Program-made: the position numbers and the translations under genes | Notes under the pieces: generated by a model | Databases searched by the model: none | What the model was told of the DNA's origin: nothing | What the model saw: the letters and a program-made list of their open reading frames with translations, nothing else | Assembly: GCA_023388605.1 (NCBI GenBank) | Contig: JAEWFX010000037.1 | Coordinates: 1-12,504 of the forward strand | Direction: 5' to 3' | Source of the DNA: Bacillota bacterium | Lineage (GTDB): Bacteria > Bacillota > Clostridia > Saccharofermentanales > DTU023 | DNA: 12,504 nt | Shown here: positions 7,033 through 12,504 of the stretch, one piece after another | Numbering within the stretch: the first letter of the stretch is position 1 | Layout of the letters: the number at the start of each line of letters is the position of its first letter

Positions 7033-8025
7033 ATGGGACAGAATATTAGCGGCAGATCATTTTTAAAACTATTGGATTTCAGCTCGGCGGAGTTACGCTA
7101 TCTCTTAGAGCTGGCTAAAGAATTCAAACGTGAAAAACGTAATGGCATCGCCCATCGCCATCTCGAAGGCAAGAACATGGTGTTGTTGTTCGAAAAAACT
7201 TCTACTCGTACCCGTTGTGCCTTTGAGGTAGCAGGCAGAGATTTGGGTATGGGAGTCACCTATCTAGATCCCGGATCATCACAGATGGGCAAAAAGGAGA
7301 GTATTGCAGACACTGCAAAAGTACTCGGCAGAATGTATGATGCCATCGAATACCGTGGATTTAGCCAAGACATCGTCGAAGAGTTGGCTCGAGAGTCTGG
7401 TGTCCCCGTATACAATGGTCTCACTGACCAATTCCATCCTACTCAGATGCTCGCTGATTTATTGACGATGGAAGAGCACTTCGGTTATCTCAAAGGTCTG
7501 AATTTCGTCTACATGGGAGATGCACGCAACAATGTCGCTAATTCTCTCTTAGTCGCCTGTGCTATGAGCGGAGTGAACTTCACTGCTTGTGGTCCTGCAG
7601 ATCTGTTGCCTGAATCCGAATTGGTCGAGCGCGCCAAGGAAATCGCAGCACGCAATCATTGCACGGTCACTTTAGAATCTGATGTAACTAAAGCGGTGAG
7701 CGGCGCAGACGTAATCTACACTGATATCTGGGTATCCATGGGTGAACCAGATGAGATTTGGGAACAACGCATCAAGGCACTATCGCCTTACCAGGTAAAC
7801 CGCAAAGTTATGGATCTCGCTTCACCCAATGCGATCTTCTTACACTGTCTACCTTCTTTCCACGATAGGAATACCACCATCGGTGAAGAGATTTACCAGA
7901 AGTTCGGTATCCCTGAGATGGAAGTGAGCGATGAGGTCTTCAGTTCTGATCAATCTTTGGTCTTCGATCAGGCTGAGAACCGTATGCACACGATCAAAGC
8001 AGTGATTTACGCAACATTAAAGTAA
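7033..8025 (+). CDS. argF: Ornithine carbamoyltransferase (ArcB-like, probably catabolic)
   Basis: Cytosolic trimer-forming enzyme interconverting ornithine plus carbamoyl phosphate with citrulline plus phosphate; 330 residues. Carbamoyl-phosphate site STRTR (57-61), HPTQ (135-138), GDARNNVANS (162-171), ornithine loop DIWVSMGE (231-238), catalytic HCLP (271-274) and the C-terminal ENRMHTIKAV with Arg317 are all intact. Both the anabolic (ArgF) and catabolic (ArcB) enzymes share these motifs. The long form with SPYQVNRKVM and the carbamate kinase gene immediately downstream favour the catabolic direction, breaking citrulline down to carbamoyl phosphate, so arcB would be an equally good name. 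The start ATG 7033 has GAGGT (7025-7029) upstream. A strong terminator ends its transcript at 8045-8076. No arginine deiminase (arcA) or antiporter gene is in the window. Confidence 0.97.
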   Translation: MGQNISGRSFLKLLDFSSAELRYLLELAKEFKREKRNGIAHRHLEGKNMVLLFEKTSTRTRCAFEVAGRDLGMGVTYLDPGSSQMGKKESIADTAKVLGRMYDAIEYRGFSQDIVEELARESGVPVYNGLTDQFHPTQMLADLLTMEEHFGYLKGLNFVYMGDARNNVANSLLVACAMSGVNFTACGPADLLPESELVERAKEIAARNHCTVTLESDVTKAVSGADVIYTDIWVSMGEPDEIWEQRIKALSPYQVNRKVMDLASPNAIFLHCLPSFHDRNTTIGEEIYQKFGIPEMEVSDEVFSSDQSLVFDQAENRMHTIKAVIYATLK

Positions 8026-8044
8026 AATAAAGTAAAAAATTTCG

Positions 8045-8076
8045 AAGATAGCACTCATTGGTGGTGCTATCTTTTT
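8045..8076 (+). terminator. Intrinsic terminator after argF
   Basis: AAGATAGCAC (8045-8054) pairs perfectly with GTGCTATCTT (8064-8073) around a 9-base loop, followed by a T-run to 8076. It lies 20 bases after the argF stop and separates argF from arcC transcription. Confidence 0.88.
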
Positions 8077-8091
8077 AAATGCGTGTTATGC

Positions 8092-8120
8092 TTTAAAAAG
8101 TTATTAATATAAACTATAAA
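8092..8120 (+). promoter_or_regulatory. Probable promoter of arcC
   Basis: TTTAAA (8092-8097), a 17-base spacer and TATAAA (8115-8120) lie between the argF terminator and the carbamate kinase start. Both hexamers are four to five of six matches to sigma-70 consensus and the surrounding DNA is very AT-rich. It would explain how arcC is expressed past the terminator. Confidence 0.45.
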
Positions 8121-8153
8121 TGCAAAATAATTAACACAAGTGAGGTATTAAAC

Positions 8154-9086
8154 ATGGGGAAGATCGTTGCTGCTTTAGGTGGTAATGCTTTAGGCAATAC
8201 ACCTGAAGAACAATTATTCGCTGTAGCTAAAGCTGCTACTGCTATTGTCGACATGGCAGAATCAGGCAATGAATTGATTCTCGCTCATGGCAATGGCCCG
8301 CAAGTAGGTATGATTCAATTGGCCATGGAGACTGGTGCCAAACACGAAGAAAAAGTTCCGACTGTAGCACTCAAAGAGTGTGGTGCTATGAGCCAAGGCT
8401 ATATCGGTTACCACCTGCAACAAGCCATCATCAATGAATACGCTAAACAAGGCAAAGAAAAATCAGTCGCTACAGTAGTCACTCAGGTGGAAGTAGATCC
8501 TCAAGATCCTGCCTTCGCTAATCCGACCAAACCAGTCGGTTCTTTCTACACCAAGGAAGAAGCAGACGCAATTTCCGCTCAAACTGGTGCAACTTTTGTA
8601 GAAGATTCCGGTCGTGGTTATCGTCAAGTGGTGCCTTCACCATTACCGCAAAAGATAGTCGAAATGCCCGTCATCAAGAACATGGTAGAAAATGGCATGT
8701 TAGTTATCGCTGTCGGTGGAGGTGGTATTCCTGTAGTCAAAAAGGATAATGCCTATCAAGGTGTTGACGCAGTTATCGACAAAGACAATTCTTCTGCTAA
8801 ATTAGCTGATGAACTTGACGCTGACCAATTGGTAATTTTGACTGCTGTCGAAAAAGTTGCGATCAATTTCAATAAGCCCGATCAAAAAGATTTGGACGAG
8901 CTCACCATCGAAGAAGCTGAAAAGTACATCGCCGAAGGTCACTTCGCAAAGGGAAGCATGCTGCCTAAGGTAGAAGCTTGTCTGCGTTTTGTAAAAGCTA
9001 AACCGGGTCGTACTGCTCTGATCACTAGCTTATTCAAAGCTCGTGAAGGTATCGAAGGCAAAACTGGTACAAGAATCAAGAGCTAA
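8154..9086 (+). CDS. arcC: Carbamate kinase
   Basis: Catalyses carbamoyl phosphate plus ADP to ATP plus carbamate (which decomposes to CO2 and ammonia), the ATP-yielding last step of arginine or citrulline fermentation; cytosolic, amino-acid-kinase fold. At 310 residues it has normal length. Motifs: GGNAL (9-13), AHGNGPQVG (44-52), KPVGSFY (126-132), GGGGIP (188-193), DKD (209-211) and KGSMLPKVEA (266-275). ATG 8154 has GTGAGGT (8140-8146) upstream. Codon use leans to GCT, ACT, GAA and GGT more than in gyrA, which suggests high expression (inference). It partners with the carbamoyltransferase upstream but is transcriptionally separated by a terminator. It converges on the surface-protein gene, with a shared terminator between them. 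Confidence 0.98.
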   Translation: MGKIVAALGGNALGNTPEEQLFAVAKAATAIVDMAESGNELILAHGNGPQVGMIQLAMETGAKHEEKVPTVALKECGAMSQGYIGYHLQQAIINEYAKQGKEKSVATVVTQVEVDPQDPAFANPTKPVGSFYTKEEADAISAQTGATFVEDSGRGYRQVVPSPLPQKIVEMPVIKNMVENGMLVIAVGGGGIPVVKKDNAYQGVDAVIDKDNSSAKLADELDADQLVILTAVEKVAINFNKPDQKDLDELTIEEAEKYIAEGHFAKGSMLPKVEACLRFVKAKPGRTALITSLFKAREGIEGKTGTRIKS

Positions 9087-9105
9087 GATTGATCTTCGTC
9101 AAGAT

Positions 9106-9142
9106 AAAAGCCGCAAGTCCTGAAGGAACTTGCGGCTTTTTT
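9106..9142 (+). terminator. Bidirectional intrinsic terminator between arcC and the LPXTG gene
   Basis: AAAAGCCGCAAGT (9106-9118) pairs perfectly with ACTTGCGGCTTTT (9128-9140): a 13-bp stem with a 9-base loop that can close further. Six T (9137-9142) follow on the + strand for arcC. The AAAA at 9106-9109 supplies the T-run on the - strand for the convergent gene ending at 9169. Confidence 0.93.
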
Positions 9143-9168
9143 ATTGAGTTTACAGATACTAGCAACTA

Positions 9169-12048
9169 CTAGCGATCCTCCACCTTACGTCTGCGGAGAT
9201 ATGTAGCTACGCTTGCAGCAACTAGAAGAGTGAACACTGCCATATAGGTGGTGTTTTCGCCAGTTTTAGGCAATTTCTTCTCGCTCTTATCAGCACCTGT
9301 TGTGGATGCGTTGCTCTGACCAGCCACACTAGTACTCGTCTGAGCAGGAGGGGTGGTTGTGAGTGTAGTATTTACAGCTGTGCTACTTGTAGTATTGGTT
9401 GCAGTCGTCTTGGTAGTAGCTGTTCCAGAACTGGTACTGGTACTACTTGTGCTGGTTGATTCGCTTGCAGTTGTAGTAGTTGTTCCTGAACTGGTGCTGC
9501 TTGTACTAGTAGATTCGCTTGTAGCTGTAGAAGTTGTAGTAGTTGTGGTAGTTGTAGTAGTTGTAGTAGTCGGAACAGTCTCAAATACAGCATTTAACTC
9601 ATAGTCATCATCTAGAGTAAAAGTATATGTATTGTCTTTTACATCAGCAGTTACATCCTTGCCGTTAGCACTCAGCAAAGCAAGACGTTGTCCCTCAGGA
9701 AGATTTACAGTGACTACCACCTCAGTGTTGTGTGCTATGCAGGTATCAGTATCTACAGAAGCAGTCAAGCCTTCGCCCTGAGTCAATTTATGGGCAGGAG
9801 CATTTTTGTAGACAGTCAGCGTTGTGAAATTAGGAGCGTTAACAAATTCTGAGAAATTGAATACTGTTAGGGGTGCTTCCTCTGCACTATTAAAGAGACG
9901 GTAGTTAGTGATTTTTATCTTCCGAGTATTTTGATCTTCAGACAGACCCTGATCGCTGAATAGATCGCGAGTCCTCTCGTATTGAGGCTTATCCGGACCG
10001 AAGCCATTGGCGTAGAAGGGATAGAAACCGATGATGGGCAAGGTGAAATCGTTGTATCCCTTAGCACTGAAAATTACACGCGGATTATTCTTCAGAAAAG
10101 CTCCTTTGACTAATTCCTCATATGGATCTGCAGCTGAAACAAGTTGATCGTGCGGTATAGCCTTGATGGTGAGACCTTCAATACCCAGACAATTATCATC
10201 TACAAGTGTTACTTTGTAGTCTAACGGGCTGAGTTCTAAATAAGCTTGATAATTTGAACGATCTTCCAGAGTCTTAGGCTTATGAACTGTCACCGAGTAT
10301 CCATACTTGGCCAACTTATTAGTATTTAATCTAGAAAATGAACTCTTACCAGGTGCTTTGTACATGGCCACATAGGGTTTGAAAACACCGTTGTAACTGA
10401 GCGAATAACTTTGTCCAGCAGGGATGTCAGTAAATTTGACGTGGCCAGTAGCAGGATCATAAGTGGTCATGTCTACCGAATAGACCAGCTTTTTATCTTT
10501 GGTATTGGTCAACTTGAGAGTGTTCAGTTCTTTTTCGAGATAGTCAGGATTGTTTGGCCACATATCGGGCATCATGTCGACACGATTATTGTTTGGAGTG
10601 CTAATCAACTTAAAGTTTACATTGATATCGACGGTACTGAGAGCAGGATCTTCCTCAAATACTGCACTTAACTCATAATCATCATCCAGGTTAAAGGTAT
10701 ATTTATTGTCTGCCACATCGGCGGTCACGTCCTTGCCGTTAGCACTCAGCGTAGCGAGAACTTTTCCCGCTGGCGGATTGATAGTGACCACCACCTCGGT
10801 GTTGTGCGGTATACAGGTATCAGTATCTATAGAAGCGGTCAAGCCTTCGCCCAGAGTCAATTTATGGCTGGGAGCATTTTTATAGATAGTGAACTGTACA
10901 GGATCAGATATCAGAAGGTGAGTATGTCTGAAGACTGTTAAAGTACGATCGTTGGAATTATCCTGAAAATAGACATTTTTGAATTTAACTGTGCGAGTGT
11001 TTTGTTCTTCCGATAATCCTTGATCACTGAAGAGATTGAGTGTCTCTTCATATTTAGGATCATCTTTGTCTACGAGTAGTCCCTGTTTAACCTGATCACC
11101 AAAACCGATCACAGGCATGGAGAAATCGTTAAATCCTTCTCTGCTGAAAACTACACGTGGGTTGTTCTTCAATAAGGCAGGTTTAATTAATTCATTGTAA
11201 GGATCTTCAGAAGCTACTAGCTTATCGTGAGGGATAGCTTTGATGGAAAAACCATCAATATCTAGACAGCTGTCGTCTACAAAAGTAATTTTTGCGAAAG
11301 AATTTGAATCTAACTGTTTTAAATTCATGTTCAAACTATAGCCAGAAGAACGCTCTTCCGCACTCTTGGGTGCAGGAACAGAGAAGCTGCCGTAAGCGCC
11401 GAAGATATTTTTATCCTTTGAATACGGGCGATCGTTCTTGTCGCTAGGTGATTTAAAGTGTGCCACATAAATGTGGAAGGCACCTTTGTACTTTACGGCA
11501 TAACGTGCACCGGCAGGGATGTTCACAAATTTAACGAAACCTGTCTCGGCATTATAAGTCGACATATCTAACTTATAGGATTGTTTAGTAGTACTGTTGA
11601 TAAGTTCAACTTTTGCTAGTTCTTTTTCGAGAAAATCAGGATTGTTCGGCCACATATTAGTGAGCATATCGTGACGTGCATTAGTATAACCATCGATCAA
11701 GACAAAGTGGAAGTTGATATCGACTGTCTTGAGATCGACTTCTTCTGTAGGAGGATTGTTGACAGCCGGAGTGTTTTCCGCAGCAGGAGCAGACTCTTCA
11801 GCAGTTGCTTTATCCTCGGCAGGGTTGGTCGCTTCATCAGCAGCTTCAGGTGAAACTTCGACAGCAGGAGTATCCGCCGTTTCTGATGGAATTTCGACAA
11901 CGGGAGTATCCGTTTCAGCTACATTGGCGTCATCAGTGGATTCGACAACACCTTCCATAGCAAAGGATTTAGTTCTGTCATAATCAACATACAAAAGACA
12001 GAATAGAAAGCACATGGCGACGAAAGTCGCAAGAATAGACTTTTTCAT
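9169..12048 (-). CDS. LPXTG cell-wall-anchored surface protein with duplicated two-cysteine module
   Basis: Secreted, sortase-anchored protein of 959 residues with no known specific function. Order: signal peptide (MKKS, hydrophobic 5-20, likely cut after Ala30 in KSFA); an acidic Pro/Thr/Ala linker (31-105); module 1 (108-465); module 2 (472-823); a Thr/Ser stalk (827-919); LPKTG (926-930), a hydrophobic segment and RRRK tail. Each module begins with TVDIN, has NMWPNNPD or DMWPNNPD, an F.NIPAG or FTDIPAG strand like Cna-B/SpaA-type domains, IKAIPHD, LKNNPRV, LFSDQGLSE and YKNAP. Each ends in about 75 residues (GEGLTAS to AVFE) resembling divergent InlB B-repeats. The mature part has only four cysteines: Cys261, Cys412, Cys620 and Cys770, two per module. 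An adhesin or host-matrix-binding role is the natural inference. The start is supported by AGGAGAGG just upstream on the - strand. It is transcribed away from the rRNA operon. Confidence 0.95.
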   Translation of the reverse strand: MKKSILATFVAMCFLFCLLYVDYDRTKSFAMEGVVESTDDANVAETDTPVVEIPSETADTPAVEVSPEAADEATNPAEDKATAEESAPAAENTPAVNNPPTEEVDLKTVDINFHFVLIDGYTNARHDMLTNMWPNNPDFLEKELAKVELINSTTKQSYKLDMSTYNAETGFVKFVNIPAGARYAVKYKGAFHIYVAHFKSPSDKNDRPYSKDKNIFGAYGSFSVPAPKSAEERSSGYSLNMNLKQLDSNSFAKITFVDDSCLDIDGFSIKAIPHDKLVASEDPYNELIKPALLKNNPRVVFSREGFNDFSMPVIGFGDQVKQGLLVDKDDPKYEETLNLFSDQGLSEEQNTRTVKFKNVYFQDNSNDRTLTVFRHTHLLISDPVQFTIYKNAPSHKLTLGEGLTASIDTDTCIPHNTEVVVTINPPAGKVLATLSANGKDVTADVADNKYTFNLDDDYELSAVFEEDPALSTVDINVNFKLISTPNNNRVDMMPDMWPNNPDYLEKELNTLKLTNTKDKKLVYSVDMTTYDPATGHVKFTDIPAGQSYSLSYNGVFKPYVAMYKAPGKSSFSRLNTNKLAKYGYSVTVHKPKTLEDRSNYQAYLELSPLDYKVTLVDDNCLGIEGLTIKAIPHDQLVSAADPYEELVKGAFLKNNPRVIFSAKGYNDFTLPIIGFYPFYANGFGPDKPQYERTRDLFSDQGLSEDQNTRKIKITNYRLFNSAEEAPLTVFNFSEFVNAPNFTTLTVYKNAPAHKLTQGEGLTASVDTDTCIAHNTEVVVTVNLPEGQRLALLSANGKDVTADVKDNTYTFTLDDDYELNAVFETVPTTTTTTTTTTTTTSTATSESTSTSSTSSGTTTTTASESTSTSSTSTSSGTATTKTTATNTTSSTAVNTTLTTTPPAQTSTSVAGQSNASTTGADKSEKKLPKTGENTTYMAVFTLLVAASVATYLRRRKVEDR
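9259..9273 (-). other. LPKTG sortase motif
   Basis: The reverse complement reads TTGCCTAAAACTGGC, coding Leu-Pro-Lys-Thr-Gly, followed by a hydrophobic stretch and RRRK at the C-terminus. Class A (housekeeping) sortase would cut between Thr and Gly. Confidence 0.95.
9292..9570 (-). repeat. Thr/Ser-rich wall-spanning stalk with internal repeats
   Basis: Residues 827-919 begin with 13 consecutive Thr, then two copies of SESTSTSSTS(S) separated by TTTTTA, then mixed Thr/Ser/Ala. Such segments usually cross the peptidoglycan and may be O-glycosylated. It is similar in composition to, but separate from, the stalk of the 5346 gene. Confidence 0.9.
9580..10635 (-). repeat. Surface-protein module 2
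   Basis: Residues 472-823. It aligns end to end with module 1, with many identical blocks (KAIPHD, LKNNPRV, LFSDQGLSE, LSANGKDVTADV) and diverged stretches between. The conserved cysteines are Cys620 and Cys770. Confidence 0.92.
10654..11727 (-). repeat. Surface-protein module 1
   Basis: Residues 108-465, the N-terminal copy of the duplicated module. It is slightly longer than module 2, and its cysteines are Cys261 and Cys412, spaced 151 residues apart against 150 in module 2. Confidence 0.92.
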
Positions 12049-12084
12049 AATTGCCTCTCCTCTTCCTCAAAATAAAATTGTCTA

Positions 12085-12090
12085 ATTATA
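12085..12090 (-). promoter_or_regulatory. Possible -10 element of the LPXTG gene
   Basis: The - strand reads TATAAT here, 36 bases upstream of the start codon and in very AT-rich DNA. No convincing -35 hexamer lies 16-18 bases further upstream, so the promoter may be weak or activator-dependent. Confidence 0.4.
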
Positions 12091-12239
12091 ACTCTTAATC
12101 TGTATAAGTAATATATGGAAAATAAATAAGTACATAAATAATTAATAAAGCTACTTAACAATATAAGTATAGTTGGCGAATGAGCACAAAACTGATGACA
12201 AAATTAGTTGTTACAATATGGAATTGCACAAAAGTGGAT

Positions 12240-12262
12240 TTTTTTGCAAAATTGGCAAAAAA
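12240..12262. promoter_or_regulatory. A/T-tract inverted repeat, likely UP element
   Basis: TTTTTTGC (12240-12247) and GCAAAAAA (12255-12262) are perfect inverted copies with a 7-base centre, ending 4 bases before the rRNA -35 hexamer. A-tracts in this position usually bind the RNA polymerase alpha subunit and raise rRNA transcription. Confidence 0.5.
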
Positions 12263-12266
12263 GGTG

Positions 12267-12295
12267 TTGACGACCAAAAGTTAAGTTGATACTAT
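12267..12295 (+). promoter_or_regulatory. rRNA operon promoter
   Basis: TTGACG (12267-12272), a 17-base spacer and TACTAT (12290-12295) form a strong sigma-70/sigma-A type promoter. Start of transcription is expected near 12302, giving a leader of about 165 nt before 16S. Confidence 0.85.
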
Positions 12296-12301
12296 AGTCA
12301 A

Positions 12302-12466
12302 GCGTCTTGCGAGAGCAGGCGCCAACGGACCTTGAAAATTGAATAGATTAGAAGAAGACGAGCCTAAGTTAATTCCTAGAGGTCGATCGAGAGATTGACT
12401 AGGGAGCGATTTAGAAAAGCAGCAGTAAAGAATAAGTAATAAGAGCCAAAGCTCTCATTATACGAA
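12302..12466 (+). other. rRNA leader with structured hairpins
   Basis: Transcribed spacer before 16S. It contains a hairpin at its very 5' end (12302-12322, stem GCG-T-CTTGC with GCAGG-CGC, loop GAGA). A conserved CCTTGAAAATTGAATA segment (about 12330-12345) is like those in Firmicutes rRNA spacers. A second GAGA-loop hairpin (12375-12403) follows, then a small AGAGC/GCTCT hairpin (12442-12455). CGTCTT (12303-12308) can instead pair with AAGACG (12355-12360). Confidence 0.75.

Positions 12467-12504
<38 letters not shown>

Larger units (their letters stand above)
12049..12466. other. Non-coding region between divergent surface-protein and rRNA genes
   Basis: This 418-base stretch has no credible gene. 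It holds the - strand promoter and ribosome binding site of the surface protein (about 12049-12113), an AT-rich stretch with nothing recognisable (about 12114-12235), an A/T-tract inverted repeat, the rRNA promoter and the rRNA leader. Confidence 0.8.

Noticed and set aside
9353..9604. + strand valine/leucine-rich open frame
   Set aside because: It is the complement of the Thr/Ser stalk of the LPXTG gene, with no start signal.
12395..12423. TTGACT in the rRNA leader as a second promoter
   Set aside because: No -10-like hexamer is present 16-18 bases downstream; the bases are explained by the second leader hairpin.

Overview
The window looks like a chromosomal segment from a low-to-moderate GC anaerobic Gram-positive bacterium of the Clostridia. 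The evidence is Bacillus-type GyrA and Mbl proteins, a BdhA/YqhD-type alcohol dehydrogenase, an arginine-catabolism pair (ornithine carbamoyltransferase and carbamate kinase), an LPXTG wall-anchored protein, strong AGGAGG-like ribosome binding sites, and a 16S 5' end of Firmicutes type. Poly-threonine stalks in surface proteins are familiar from Oscillospiraceae-like organisms, but the genus cannot be named from this sequence alone.

Layout on the + strand: the 3' part of a FabG-like short-chain reductase (2-397); then a tight run of mbl (485-1495), gyrA (1512-4103) and an iron-dependent alcohol dehydrogenase (4117-5289). A 543-residue single-pass membrane protein (5346-6977) follows, with a Gln/Tyr-rich cytoplasmic arm, a poly-Thr stalk and an unrecognised ectodomain. 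Next come ornithine carbamoyltransferase (7033-8025), an intrinsic terminator (8045-8076), and carbamate kinase (8154-9086) with its own probable promoter. A bidirectional terminator (9106-9142) separates it from a 959-residue LPXTG surface protein on the - strand (9169-12048). The last part is a non-coding region (12049-12466) holding a back-to-back promoter region, a strong rRNA promoter (TTGACG-17-TACTAT) and a structured leader of about 165 nt. The 16S rRNA begins near 12467 and runs off the window.

How the genes relate: mbl, gyrA and adh have gaps of 16 and 13 bases and are probably cotranscribed; gyrB is not next to gyrA. The carbamoyltransferase and kinase would turn citrulline plus phosphate into ornithine, ammonia, CO2 and ATP, but they are separated by a terminator and no arginine deiminase gene is visible. 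The surface protein is made of two copies of a module of about 355 residues, each with exactly two cysteines at matching places.

No defence system, CRISPR array, insertion sequence, prophage or tRNA is visible. The least explained items are the 543-residue membrane protein, the duplicated two-cysteine module of the surface protein, and the paired GAGA-tetraloop hairpins in the rRNA leader.
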